DNA of 64,000 nucleotides from Thalassospira australica (GTDB lineage: Bacteria; Pseudomonadota; Alphaproteobacteria; Rhodospirillales; Thalassospiraceae). The stretch covers positions 248,001-312,000 of the forward strand of contig NZ_JRJE01000004.1 in the NCBI RefSeq assembly GCF_000763295.1. Reading direction: 5' to 3'. The notes beneath the pieces are model-generated. The model had not been told where the DNA came from, did not search any database, and saw only the letters and a program-made list of their open reading frames with translations. Numbering within the stretch: the first letter of the stretch is position 1; each line of letters starts with the position of its first letter. Below are positions 40,041 to 49,163 of the stretch, piece by piece. The position numbers were made by a program, and so were the translations under genes.

Positions 40041-41039
40041 GTGGCAAAAACGTCGATCAATCAACCGCTAAGCTCGGCGAAATCGCTGCTGTTCAGGTCG
40101 GGAAACCTGTTTCAGCGCGGCTTGAAGCTCAGTCACCTGCGCATGATCGTCGCCATGGAGGAAACAGGTCAGATCAGTCTTGCCGCCGAGATGCTCAAAA
40201 CATCTCAACCGGCGGCCTCTAGACTATTGTCTGAGATGGAAGGCATTTTGGAGGCCAGACTTTGCGTGCGCAGCGCACGTGGCATTGAAATGACCAATGC
40301 CGGGCGGGCCTTGGCACGGCGTGCGCGCAGCATGTTGATAGAAATCCGCGAAGCCGAACGCGAAATCGAAGACATCAAACATGGCGGCGGCACGGTTTTT
40401 GTCGGGGCGGTAACAGCAGCGGCCGTTGACCTTGTTGTGCCCGCCATCCGAAGCGTTCAGTCGGTAAACTCGCTGCTTGAAGCCCATGTCGGGGTTGGCC
40501 CGTCGCATCTTTTGATCAAGGATTTGCTGGCGGGTGATCATGACTTTGTCATTGGCCGCGTGCCTGAGGACATGGACCCGCGCCTGTTTAACATTCGCGA
40601 AATCAGAAGCGAGAAAATCCGCCTGATGGTGCGAACCGGCCATCCCCTTCTGGCAAACAACAAACCCATCACCCTGGAACGGCTTGCCCAGTTTGAATGG
40701 ATTTTACCACCGCCCGGCAACCTCATGCGCCGCACCATCGAGGATGTGTTTATTTCCCGTCATCTGCCCCTGCCCCATTCCAGCCTGAACTCGGCGTCCC
40801 TTCTGGTGACTCTGGCGACCCTTTCAGACACAGATTCAATCGCCCCGATGGCCGAGGAAGTCACAACTCTGCTGACCAGTGGCGGGCTGATTACCGAACT
40901 TCCCTTTGACGGGGCGATTGAAATCAAACCCTATAGCCTGATTACCGCGCGCGGCCATCGGCTTTCGCCCTCTGCCCAATTGGTGTCGGATCATATTCTG
41001 GCCCGGATTGAAAAGCCGCTTGGCGAACGCAACGCCTGA
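40041..41039 (+). CDS. gbpR: LysR-family sugar-locus regulator GbpR
   Basis: A 332-residue LysR-type regulator with its HTH at about residues 30-90 (QISLAAEMLKTSQPAASRLLSEME), preceded by a longer N-terminal tail than most of the family. A PBP2-type effector domain follows. The arrangement (divergent from chvE) and sequence type match GbpR, which activates chvE when sugars such as L-arabinose or galactose are present. The start is GTG at 40041 with GGGA upstream. Confidence 0.88.
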   Translation: MAKTSINQPLSSAKSLLFRSGNLFQRGLKLSHLRMIVAMEETGQISLAAEMLKTSQPAASRLLSEMEGILEARLCVRSARGIEMTNAGRALARRARSMLIEIREAEREIEDIKHGGGTVFVGAVTAAAVDLVVPAIRSVQSVNSLLEAHVGVGPSHLLIKDLLAGDHDFVIGRVPEDMDPRLFNIREIRSEKIRLMVRTGHPLLANNKPITLERLAQFEWILPPPGNLMRRTIEDVFISRHLPLPHSSLNSASLLVTLATLSDTDSIAPMAEEVTTLLTSGGLITELPFDGAIEIKPYSLITARGHRLSPSAQLVSDHILARIEKPLGERNA

Positions 41040-41217
41040 TACATACGTGCTTTGGGCCAGTTTCCTTTGGCGTTGACACGCCCGGTCAACGCGCTAAAAG
41101 GCGCATCCTTAAACACGACCTTGCGCCATCCCGGCGCAAGCCCAAAACCAACAACAAAATTGCCATCTCCTTGCCGCAATACCCGGTCAGAACCCCGGCG
41201 TGCGGAGATCAACACGA

Positions 41218-41772
41218 ATGCAAACGCCCATCACATCCAACCTTGTCGTCATCACCGGTGGTCCCGGTGCAGGCAAAACCACCTTGATCAATCATCTTCA
41301 TGAACGGGGCTTTGACACCAGCCCCGAAGTGGCACGTGCCATCATCGAAGAACAGCAGGAACGTGGCGGCAATGCCTTGCCATGGGCCGATAACGACGCC
41401 TATGCCGGTTTGATGTACCGTCGCTCCATCCGGGCTTGGCAAGATGCCATACAAGCCCATCCACGCACGGTTTTCTGCGATCGCGGATTGCCCGACACCC
41501 TGGCACACCGTCAAATTTCCGGCCTTGACGATGACCCGGGATTACACCGTGCGATCAACACCTATCGCTATCACAAGATGGCGTTTGTCTTGCCGCCCTG
41601 GTCCGACATCTACAAACCCGATGACGCGCGCACACAAAGTTTCTCTGACGCCGTCAGAACATATGTCGTGCTCTGCCGGGTTTATGCCCAATGCGGCTAT
41701 GACCTGATCGAAGTCCGTAAAGGCTCGGTCGAACAACGCGCCGCCCAAATCCTGTCACGCCTGAAACTTTAG
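41218..41772 (+). CDS. Small P-loop ATPase (AAA_28-like)
   Basis: A 184-residue protein with Walker A GGPGAGKT near the N-terminus and a DRGLPD motif that resembles the acid-rich lid of nucleoside-kinase-like folds. It belongs to the AAA_28 group of predicted ATPase/kinase proteins, whose substrate is unknown. The ATG at 41218 has CGGAG 10 nt before it. A short open frame upstream in phase is not supported. No operon partner is evident. Confidence 0.78.
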   Translation: MQTPITSNLVVITGGPGAGKTTLINHLHERGFDTSPEVARAIIEEQQERGGNALPWADNDAYAGLMYRRSIRAWQDAIQAHPRTVFCDRGLPDTLAHRQISGLDDDPGLHRAINTYRYHKMAFVLPPWSDIYKPDDARTQSFSDAVRTYVVLCRVYAQCGYDLIEVRKGSVEQRAAQILSRLKL

Positions 41773-41850
41773 GGTCAAAACCCATTCAAATCACCGGCGC
41801 CGCCATACGAATTTAAAGGCGTTTTGCCCCCAACCACCAAAGATGCACAT

Positions 41851-42324
41851 ATGCCCCTCAAATTGCCCCATACCTTTTTTCAGACAGTTGCAACCGCCAC
41901 CCTGATTGCCACCGGTGCAACCACCATCACACAGACCGCCCAGGCAGCCTGCTATGACTGGCCCCTGCGCGAATATCGCGGTGCATATGCCTATGATGGC
42001 GATACAATCTATGTCGCCGTTCCCGGCCTGCCCCGCGAAATAGCCAATATGTCGGTGCGCGTGCGCGGCGTCGATACGCCGGAAATCCGGGGTAAATGCG
42101 AAGATGAAAAACAACTGGCGCAAAAGGCACGTGATTTTGCCCGTGAACGCCTTAAATCCGCCCGGTCTGTTACATTCTGTGAACCGGAATGGGGCCGCTA
42201 TGGCGGGCGGGTTGTCGCCTCTGTGCGCGTTGATGGCAGCCCGCTTGATCTTGAGCTGATTTACAATGGTCTTGCCCGCCCCTATGACGGCAAAACAAAA
42301 CGGCAGCCGTGGTGTCAGGGGTAA
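41851..42324 (+). CDS. Exported staphylococcal-nuclease-like protein
   Basis: A 157-residue protein with a signal peptide (ITQTAQAA) and an SNase/thermonuclease fold. The catalytic pieces are visible: Asp in YDGDTIYV, then VRVRGVDTPEIRGKC, which carries the Arg, Asp, Thr and Glu equivalents of the nuclease active site, and Arg in RYGGRVVAS. It should cleave DNA or RNA in the periplasm or outside the cell. ATG at 41851 gives the cleanest signal peptide; the ribosome-binding site is weak. Confidence 0.85.
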   Translation: MPLKLPHTFFQTVATATLIATGATTITQTAQAACYDWPLREYRGAYAYDGDTIYVAVPGLPREIANMSVRVRGVDTPEIRGKCEDEKQLAQKARDFARERLKSARSVTFCEPEWGRYGGRVVASVRVDGSPLDLELIYNGLARPYDGKTKRQPWCQG

Positions 42325-42442
42325 TGCGCCCTGCACCAAACCTCACTTCGCTGTGAAGTTACTGGACAAGTTCGATATTCCGCCCATCTTTGGAAACAGG
42401 AATTTTACGATTAACGATCCCCAATGATGTGAAGTGACCGAC

Positions 42443-42883
42443 ATGAGCAAATACCAAAAAGACCCGGATGCCCTCCGCGACCTTTCGCCAGAACAATATC
42501 ATGTGACGCAGGAAAACGGCACGGAACCGCCGTTTCGCAATGATTTCTGGGATCACAAGGAAGACGGGCTTTATGTCGATATCGTCTCGGGCGAGCCGCT
42601 GTTTACATCGCGCGACAAGTTCGACAGCGGCTGTGGCTGGCCAAGCTTTGTAAAGCCCGTCGAAACCGACCATGTGGTCGCCAAGGAAGACACCACACAT
42701 GGCATGCGCCGGATCGAGGTCCGATCCAAACACGGCGACAGCCATCTGGGCCACGTCTTTCCCGATGGACCGCAGGATCGCGGCGGATTGCGCTATTGCA
42801 TCAATTCGGCATCCCTTCGCTTCATCGCGATAGAGGATCTTGAGGCCGAAGGGTATGGGGAATATATAAAACTTTTTGAATAA
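42443..42883 (+). CDS. msrB: Peptide methionine (R)-S-oxide reductase
   Basis: A 146-residue repair enzyme reducing methionine-R-sulfoxide in proteins. Cys119 (RYCINSASL) is the catalytic cysteine and Cys64 (SGCGWPSF) is the likely recycling one. The zinc-binding CxxC found in E. coli MsrB is absent (LYVDIVSG in its place), so this is the metal-free subtype. ATG at 42443 is preferred over GTG at 42434. Confidence 0.95.
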   Translation: MSKYQKDPDALRDLSPEQYHVTQENGTEPPFRNDFWDHKEDGLYVDIVSGEPLFTSRDKFDSGCGWPSFVKPVETDHVVAKEDTTHGMRRIEVRSKHGDSHLGHVFPDGPQDRGGLRYCINSASLRFIAIEDLEAEGYGEYIKLFE

Positions 42884-42914
42884 TAGTCTCGATTATTCAA
42901 AAAAAGTGAAGAAT

Positions 42915-42954
42915 AAAAAGACCAGCGCATGAGAGATCATGGCCGGTCTTTTTT
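42915..42954. terminator. Bidirectional rho-independent terminator
   Basis: Outer stem AAAGACC/GGTCTTT with inner stem CATGA/TCATG, and T runs on both strands. It separates convergent msrB and the six-gene leftward operon. Confidence 0.85.
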
Positions 42955-42990
42955 GTGTGCCTTTATTTGTATGAGGATTAAAAGTCAGAC

Positions 42991-43473
42991 CTAGAATTCA
43001 CCGGGCGCACATTGCAAACAGGTCAACCCCATATCGCGCCATTTATCGACCACCCGTCTGCGATCATCCACCACCAGCCACGGGTTGAAGCCATCGTCGA
43101 TGATTTTGGCCAGCAGGTCTTCCTTGACCTCTTCATCACTACGGTGATCAGCGTCTTCGGGGCGCAAATACATGCCATCAAAGGGAATGTCATGGGCGCG
43201 CAGCCAGGCTTCTGATCGATGCTGCCATCCGGCGGGGCGGCCTGAACAGATCAGGATCGCATGGCCCGATGCATGCAGGATGCGCAACAGGCGTTCGATG
43301 TTTTCAATCGGCCTGGCCTGATCCATCGCATCAAAGAATGCATCCCATTGCTTCTCCACGCCATGAACCAGATGCCCCAACTCATCGGCATCAAAATGCG
43401 CCAGTGTGCCATCCATATCAAACACCACAGCGTCTCTGGCATCACGCGCATCACGGGTTTTGGGTTCACTCAC
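42991..43473 (-). CDS. HAD-family phosphatase, polynucleotide-kinase-phosphatase-like
   Basis: A 160-residue haloacid-dehalogenase hydrolase. Motif I is FDMDGTLAHF, motif II is ICSGRPAG and motif IV is VVDDRRRVVDKW. The lack of a cap and the SGRPAGWQHRSEAWLRAHDIPFDG block (split here) resemble the 3'-phosphatase domain of polynucleotide kinases. Last gene of the leftward operon; its start overlaps the end of the histidine phosphatase gene by 4 nt, so the two are coupled. Substrate not known. Confidence 0.82.
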   Translation of the reverse strand: MSEPKTRDARDARDAVVFDMDGTLAHFDADELGHLVHGVEKQWDAFFDAMDQARPIENIERLLRILHASGHAILICSGRPAGWQHRSEAWLRAHDIPFDGMYLRPEDADHRSDEEVKEDLLAKIIDDGFNPWLVVDDRRRVVDKWRDMGLTCLQCAPGEF

Positions 43474-44060
43474 GCGGAAATCTCCTTGATCAATTCTTCG
43501 GTCAGATTTTCATAGGTCCAACCATCAGCACTTGGGCGAAACAGGATCGGGGTGGCGTTGGGCACACGCGGCCCGTCGGCGTCAAAGCCGGTCATGTAAA
43601 GAATGCAGCGCGCCACGCCCGAATGGGCAACAATCACAGTCAAATCGTCGCTGACCTCGGCCAGGGCCTGCTGCATGGCAAAGGACACCCGCTGACACAT
43701 GGCATCGAACCCTTCGCCGTTTGGCGGGGTGTCAAAACGCGGGCAAAGTTCGGATATCGGGCGGCCTTCAAGATCCCCCCAGTGCCGTTCGCGCAGGCCA
43801 TCAAGAACCTTGGCCTCATAGTCGGGCAAGGCCAATTGTGCTGTCGTGCGGGCGCGATCCTGCGGGCTGACATAAACGGTATGCCACTTTGTGATCGCCA
43901 ACAGGGGGGCGATTGCAACGGCCTGTTCGCGCCCGGTATCATTGAGCGGCGGTTCGTTTGACCCGGCAATGATCCCGGCCCGGTTGGCATCGGTTTCCCC
44001 GTGTCGAATGAAAACAAACGGCACTTCGGGGAAGTCGAACTTTTCAGCGGCATAGATCAT
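43470..44060 (-). CDS. Histidine phosphatase family protein
   Basis: A 196-residue phosphoglycerate-mutase-like phosphomonoesterase. The phospho-His loop is FIRHGETDANRAG, and the second catalytic His lies in IVAHSGVARC. Members remove phosphate from sugars, nucleotides or phosphoproteins. It is coupled to the HAD gene downstream and lies 34 bp after the metallo-hydrolase gene. Confidence 0.88.
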   Translation of the reverse strand: MIYAAEKFDFPEVPFVFIRHGETDANRAGIIAGSNEPPLNDTGREQAVAIAPLLAITKWHTVYVSPQDRARTTAQLALPDYEAKVLDGLRERHWGDLEGRPISELCPRFDTPPNGEGFDAMCQRVSFAMQQALAEVSDDLTVIVAHSGVARCILYMTGFDADGPRVPNATPILFRPSADGWTYENLTEELIKEISA

Positions 44061-44094
44061 GATCAGGCATCACCGTTTTGAAAAACCAAAAGCA

Positions 44095-45183
44095 TTATAA
44101 ATAGAACCGATCCGCAAGCTGTAGCCGCCCGTCAAACCCGTCGACAAGTCCAAAATCCTCTGGCCGGCTGGTGAAAAGCGGCACGACCTGCATCGCATGG
44201 CATTGGTTGGCAAGCTCGATCACATGGTTTGCCAAGGGATGCACATTCCAGCGCCGAAAATGCGCATGGCCCTTTTCCACCATTTTACGCGCCTCAATCG
44301 GCATGAAACCGGTAAAGATCACATGCGCACTTGATCCCATCCGACCAGCGGCCTTCCATGTATCAATCAGTTCACGCGCCTTGCCAAAGGTCGCACAGGG
44401 CGCATGACACAAAAGCAACCGGGCATCCGGATTAAAATGCTTTGCCTTGTCTTTAAGTGTGCGCAAACGCCGGATGGCACCGCCATCAACATAATCCGCG
44501 CCCCGGTCATCAAGCACCTGCTTGACCTGCCCGTAACACCGATCATCCATCGACCAGTCGGTCAGCCCATGACGTTCGAACAGCAATGCCATTTCTGCGG
44601 CCCTACCACTGGGCGGCACCGGAAACAGGATTTGCCCATCAAGCTTGGTCATGGTGGTCAACAGACTGTCGATGCGGACCTGCTGGGTAAGCTGTTCCAT
44701 ACCGTAAGACGCATCAAGCAACACGGTCGCGGCATCAGGCGGCGCGTCATAGAGAAAATAATCAGATTCCTGACAAAAATCGCCGGAATACAAAACCCCG
44801 CCGCCCAGCTCGAAATGCAGCCACACCCCGCCAAATGAATGGCCGGTGCGCCCGGTGGTCACCGTTACCCCATCAACCTGAATTTCCCCGCAAGGTGGCA
44901 AGGGAATGACATTGGCCCCCTTGGGCAGGGACCGTGCGGTGACCTCTGTGCAGTAAATCGGAAGACCGGCGGCGATAATTTCATCCGCCGCCCCGATATG
45001 ATCGATATGGTCGTGGGTGATGAAAACAGCGTTAACTTTGGTCAGCCACGCCGGATCAAATCCCTGATCGCTTTCCGGCCCCACCCCGCAATCAAGCAGC
45101 CAGCGCCGGTTAAAGAATTCAAGTCGAAGACACGCCGGGCCTTTTTCCCCAAGCCCGGAAAGAACACGCATGCGGGCTGACAT
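44095..45183 (-). CDS. MBL-fold metallo-hydrolase, beta-CASP-like
   Basis: A 362-residue metallo-beta-lactamase-fold hydrolase. The metal motif is THDHIDHIG (about 55-63), with GHSFGG and SGDF supplying further ligands. The second half has DASYG, PSGRAAEM, FTGFM and RRWNVHPLANH, which echo the motifs of beta-CASP nucleases and phosphodiesterases. It may therefore act on a phosphodiester, but this is inference. The gene overlaps the ABC ATPase stop. It is followed by two phosphatase genes. Confidence 0.82.
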   Translation of the reverse strand: MSARMRVLSGLGEKGPACLRLEFFNRRWLLDCGVGPESDQGFDPAWLTKVNAVFITHDHIDHIGAADEIIAAGLPIYCTEVTARSLPKGANVIPLPPCGEIQVDGVTVTTGRTGHSFGGVWLHFELGGGVLYSGDFCQESDYFLYDAPPDAATVLLDASYGMEQLTQQVRIDSLLTTMTKLDGQILFPVPPSGRAAEMALLFERHGLTDWSMDDRCYGQVKQVLDDRGADYVDGGAIRRLRTLKDKAKHFNPDARLLLCHAPCATFGKARELIDTWKAAGRMGSSAHVIFTGFMPIEARKMVEKGHAHFRRWNVHPLANHVIELANQCHAMQVVPLFTSRPEDFGLVDGFDGRLQLADRFYL

Positions 45184-46265
45184 CAGGCGGCCTCACCTGC
45201 CATGCGATCAAACACCCAGCCATCAGATACCTTAAGCCCGACCTGCTCGCCGATGCGCGCCCGGCGGTTGGCATAAACCGGCAGGCTGTGCCCTTCGCCA
45301 ATCCGAACCGAAAGCCGGAACCGCCCACCAAGATAAACGCAATCTTCGACCTGACCGCGTAGCGGCGCATCGTCCGTGACCCAAACGTCTTCGGGCCGCA
45401 AACACAGGCCTACATTCACATTGGTCTGGCTTTCGTTAAGCTTCGGGCAGATGCGTGCCGCAATACGTGCGTCCCCCAATTGCACCGAACAGGCCCCGTT
45501 CGATCCAACCGAAACGTCTTGTACCGGCAAAACCGCGCCTGCCCCGACAAAGCCCGCCACCATCAGATCGGCCGGTTCGCGGTATAGCGTTTCGGGGGCT
45601 GCCATTTGGCGAATATGGCCTTTGTCCATCACGGCAATCCGGTCGGCCATCGCCATGGCCTCGGACTGATCATGGGTGACGTAAATCATTGTCGCCCCGG
45701 TGCGGCGATGGAAATCGAGAAAGGCCTGCTGCATGGTTTCACGCAAATGCACATCAAGGTTCGCCAGCGGTTCATCAAGCAGCACCGCACGCGGTTCCAT
45801 GACAAGGCACCTTGCGAGCGCAACACGCTGACGCTGCCCACCTGAAAGTTCGGATGGACTGCGATCGGCATAGGGGCCAAGGGCAACGATATCGAGTGCC
45901 TCGGCGATCTTGCGATCCTGCTCGGCCCGATTGAGACCACGCACTTCCAGCGGATAGCCAACATTGCGGGCAACCGTCATATGCGGCCAAAGCGCATAGG
46001 ACTGAAACACGATGCCAAGGTTGCGGTCTTCGGGACTGACCATGATGCCGTTTTCCGGGCTTGCCATGATCTGCCCACCCAGTGAAATCTGCCCGTGATC
46101 AGGTTCCTCGAACCCGGCCAGCAACCTTAAAAGGGTCGTCTTGCCACAGCCTGACGGGCCCAAAAGGGCAACAAATTCCCCATCGGCAATATCAAGCGAG
46201 ACCTGATTGACCGCCCGATAATCGCCAAAGCATTTCGTAATGCGCGAAAGATTTATGTCTGCCAC
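45183..46265 (-). CDS. ABC transporter ATPase (FbpC/PotA/AfuC type)
   Basis: A 360-residue importer ATPase. Walker A GPSGCGKTT, signature LSGGQRQRVALAR and Walker B AVLLDEPLANLD are intact, and a C-terminal TOBE regulatory region follows at about residue 270. It overlaps the permease gene by 13 bp and the metallo-hydrolase gene at its end. Its partner proteins resemble iron, spermidine, 2-aminoethylphosphonate or sugar-phosphate importers. Confidence 0.93.
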   Translation of the reverse strand: MADINLSRITKCFGDYRAVNQVSLDIADGEFVALLGPSGCGKTTLLRLLAGFEEPDHGQISLGGQIMASPENGIMVSPEDRNLGIVFQSYALWPHMTVARNVGYPLEVRGLNRAEQDRKIAEALDIVALGPYADRSPSELSGGQRQRVALARCLVMEPRAVLLDEPLANLDVHLRETMQQAFLDFHRRTGATMIYVTHDQSEAMAMADRIAVMDKGHIRQMAAPETLYREPADLMVAGFVGAGAVLPVQDVSVGSNGACSVQLGDARIAARICPKLNESQTNVNVGLCLRPEDVWVTDDAPLRGQVEDCVYLGGRFRLSVRIGEGHSLPVYANRRARIGEQVGLKVSDGWVFDRMAGEAA

Positions 46266-47989
46266 GGTACAACTCCTTTGGGCAAACGACGCGCAGCAAG
46301 CTGAAAACAGCTCATCAGCGCGATCACCACCAGCACGACCAGAACCGCCACGGCCGAGGCCAGAACGGTGTCGCCACTGTCATCCAAATTGAAAATAAGA
46401 ACACCCAACGTCTCGTTCCCCGCCGACCACAGAAGGGCGGAAACAGTCAGTTCGTTAAAGGCGGTCAGAAACACCAGAAGCGCACCGGCCGCAGCCGACG
46501 GGGCTGCAAGCGGCAATAAAATGTCACGAAGACGCCGTGACAATCCGGCACCACAGGCCTGGGCGGCCTCTTCAAGGGCGGGGTCAAGCTGGGTAAAGCT
46601 GTTCATTACCGGACGCAGCGCAATCACAAGGAACCGCGCCAAATATGCAATGAAGATAATCCCCAGCGTGCCATACAGGCTGACATCCAACAGCGGAATG
46701 CGGATGAACAGCAAAATGCAGGCAATCGCCAGAACCACGCCGGGCAATGCATAGGGCACCTCGACCAGAAGATTGATCAGCTTGGTCACGCCTGATGGTC
46801 GGCGCACCATCACATAGGCCAGCGGCAGGCACAGCAGTACCAAAACGATCGCCGCCCCGACCGACAGAACAAAACTGTTCTGAAAAGCGCGGATGGTTGA
46901 TGGCTGTACGAACATGACTTCGCGGAACGCTTCAAACGTCGCATTGGCAAATGTCAGCTTGACGCCAAAGGCCGGAACCAGCGCGGTCGTAAACAGCGCC
47001 AGAAGCGGAATAACAAGAATGCCGACCAACACCGCCCAAAGGGTGGTTTCAACCAACGTCCGGCGCGCACCAAGCTTTACATCCAGCGGTCGCCCAACCA
47101 TCCCCATCAGGCGATAGTCACGCTTGGACAGCAAACGGTGATGCAGCGCCACGCCGCAAATCGCAATCGCCCCGATCAGCATCGCCAGAACCGATACTTC
47201 ACCCAAAACCGATGGACCAAACCCGGCAAGCTTCTGATAAATAAGCGTCGGCAGGGTCTGATAACCGGCCGGTATGCCCAGCATCGCCGGGATCCCAAAA
47301 TTGCCAAGGGCGGTGACAAACGCCATGGCGGTCCCGGCAATCAAACCGGGGCTGGTCAGCGGCAAGATAATTTGCCACCACAACCGCCCACCACGCGCAC
47401 CGGCCAGACGGGCGGCTTCGATCTGTTCGCGCGGCAACATGCGCAAGTTTGCCCGCAAGGTCAGAAACACGATGGACGCATGCTGAATACCCAGCAGCAT
47501 GGCAATGCCTTCTGCGGAATAAAGCGGCTGGGGCGATCCCATTGGTGGGGCCATGCCAATGGCGTTTAAAAGCGCACTGCTGGGTCCGGTCAATTGCACC
47601 CAGCTAAGGGCTGTGATCTGTGGCGGGATCATCATCGGGATCATGAAACAGAACACCAATGCCGCCTTGGCCCGGATATCGGTCAGTGCGACCAAAAAGG
47701 CAAAAGACCCGCCGATCAAAATGGAAATGATTGTCCCAAGGCCTGCGGTATAAAGACTGTTGCCCGTGGCGCGCCAGGTCGATGAACTGCCCAGCACGTC
47801 GCGAAAATAATCAAACGAAGGCACACCACCGACCATCACACCTTCAAAGCCAAGGCGCAGGATCGGCAAAATTGAAATAATAAATACCGGCACCACCAAC
47901 CAGTAAAGCAACCGGTCCGAAGACCGGTTGCCTTGTGGTTTGGCGATCATGCCAGGCAGAACGCCGCGAAGGCGACCTGTCGCCTGCAT
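46253..47989 (-). CDS. ABC transporter permease, fused double domain (FbpB/AfuB type)
   Basis: A 578-residue membrane protein with about twelve hydrophobic segments, made of two fused permease halves each with an EAA-like loop (EAARLAGARGGRLWW and EEAAQACGAGLSRRLRD). This layout is typical of FbpB/AfuB permeases. It shares its end with the start of the ATPase gene and abuts the binding-protein gene, so the three subunits form one transporter. Confidence 0.92.
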   Translation of the reverse strand: MQATGRLRGVLPGMIAKPQGNRSSDRLLYWLVVPVFIISILPILRLGFEGVMVGGVPSFDYFRDVLGSSSTWRATGNSLYTAGLGTIISILIGGSFAFLVALTDIRAKAALVFCFMIPMMIPPQITALSWVQLTGPSSALLNAIGMAPPMGSPQPLYSAEGIAMLLGIQHASIVFLTLRANLRMLPREQIEAARLAGARGGRLWWQIILPLTSPGLIAGTAMAFVTALGNFGIPAMLGIPAGYQTLPTLIYQKLAGFGPSVLGEVSVLAMLIGAIAICGVALHHRLLSKRDYRLMGMVGRPLDVKLGARRTLVETTLWAVLVGILVIPLLALFTTALVPAFGVKLTFANATFEAFREVMFVQPSTIRAFQNSFVLSVGAAIVLVLLCLPLAYVMVRRPSGVTKLINLLVEVPYALPGVVLAIACILLFIRIPLLDVSLYGTLGIIFIAYLARFLVIALRPVMNSFTQLDPALEEAAQACGAGLSRRLRDILLPLAAPSAAAGALLVFLTAFNELTVSALLWSAGNETLGVLIFNLDDSGDTVLASAVAVLVVLVVIALMSCFQLAARRLPKGVVPWQT

Positions 47990-48975
47990 TACTCAGCCCC
48001 GAACATGTCTGCGAATTTTTCTTTGTTTGCTTCGGCCTGTTCCAGCGCGATGGCCGGATTGAAGTCCATCAGCTTGATGTTGCTGCGCGCCGGGAAACCT
48101 TCCGGAAGCGCCATGTCATTGCGGGCCGGGATATAGCCCATATCAAGAACAAGTTCCTGACCGGCACCCGAGAGCACGAAATCAACGAACTTATGTGCCG
48201 CATCGACGTTCTTGGCGTTTTTCATGATTGCGACCGGCTCGGTCACATAGGTCACACCTTCTTCCGGGAAGACGAAATCAACCGGCGATCCTTTGGCCTT
48301 ACCGCGAATGGCAAGGAAATCAACAACCACGCCATAGGGTTTTTCACCCGATGCAACCGCCTTGAAAGTACCGCCATTGCCCCCTTTGGCACGTGCATCG
48401 TTGGCAGCCAGCGCCTGATAGTAATCCCAGCCAAGGTCTTTGTTCTCGGTCAGGGTGGACAGGTGAATAAGGGCCGCACCGGAATAAAGCGGGCTTGGCA
48501 TTGCGATCTGGTTTTTGACCGCCGGATCAGCAAGGTCTTTCCAGGATGTCGGTGCCTTGACCGCGGTGTTGTAAACAATGCCGCTGGTGATCAGCTTGGT
48601 GGAATAATAATAACCTTCCGGATCATACAGCCCGTCTTCATAGGCACTGGCTTCGGAAGATTTGTAAGCCTGAAGCTGCCCATCCTGTTTCAGGCCTTCA
48701 AGCGTGACCATATCAGCAATCAAAAGCACATCCGGGCGCGGATCGCCTGCTGCGATTTCCGCACGGAGTTTTGCCATCAGTTTGGTGGTGCCATCACGGA
48801 CCCACTCAACTTCAACATCGGGGTTGGCTGCCATAAAGGCATCCACAGTGGTCTGGGCATCCTTGTTTGGCTGGCTGGTGTAAAGAACCAGTTTTTCGGC
48901 AGCTTGACCCACAACCGGCAACATCATCGCGGCAGAGGCCACGGCAGCAAGAAGAACGTTACGCATGATCGGCAT
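47989..48975 (-). CDS. Periplasmic solute-binding protein (FbpA/AfuA-like)
   Basis: A 328-residue receptor with a signal peptide (LLAAVASAAMMLPVVGQAA). The body is of the family of iron(III), 2-aminoethylphosphonate and hexose-phosphate binding proteins: LVLYTSQPNKDAQTTVDAF, DVLLIADMVTLE and a late NVDAAHKFVDFVLSGAGQE. I do not see the clear C-terminal Tyr pair of the ferric binders, so a phosphorylated organic ligand is at least as likely. Start is the Met at 48975 or 48966. First gene of the operon; operator upstream. Confidence 0.88.
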   Translation of the reverse strand: MPIMRNVLLAAVASAAMMLPVVGQAAEKLVLYTSQPNKDAQTTVDAFMAANPDVEVEWVRDGTTKLMAKLRAEIAAGDPRPDVLLIADMVTLEGLKQDGQLQAYKSSEASAYEDGLYDPEGYYYSTKLITSGIVYNTAVKAPTSWKDLADPAVKNQIAMPSPLYSGAALIHLSTLTENKDLGWDYYQALAANDARAKGGNGGTFKAVASGEKPYGVVVDFLAIRGKAKGSPVDFVFPEEGVTYVTEPVAIMKNAKNVDAAHKFVDFVLSGAGQELVLDMGYIPARNDMALPEGFPARSNIKLMDFNPAIALEQAEANKEKFADMFGAE

Positions 48976-48993
48976 CCCATATCGAAAAGAAGG

Positions 48994-49005
48994 TTTCGTT
49001 CGAAA
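48994..49005 (-). promoter_or_regulatory. Operator for the DeoR regulator, transporter side
   Basis: TTTCGTTCGAAA, 18 bp before the binding-protein gene. The same 12-mer appears inverted near the DeoR gene, and both contain the TTTCG unit typical of DeoR/GlpR operators. More TTTCG repeats flank it. Confidence 0.6.
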
Positions 49006-49143
49006 ACGTTTCGATCCGGACGCTATATGGATTTCGATTTCAATTGTGTGACAACACCAAGAATTAAATGTTTCAACAGGGAAACCGGGCTATGCAGTTG
49101 CACTGCCGCCTGTCTATACTCCGATCACAAGCGAAATCATAAC

Positions 49144-49155
49144 TTTCGAACGAAA
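49144..49155 (+). promoter_or_regulatory. Operator for the DeoR regulator, regulator side
   Basis: TTTCGAACGAAA, the exact reverse complement of the site at 48994-49005, ending 8 bp before the GTG start of the DeoR gene. The placement suggests autoregulation. Confidence 0.6.
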
Positions 49156-49163
49156 GACCAAAA

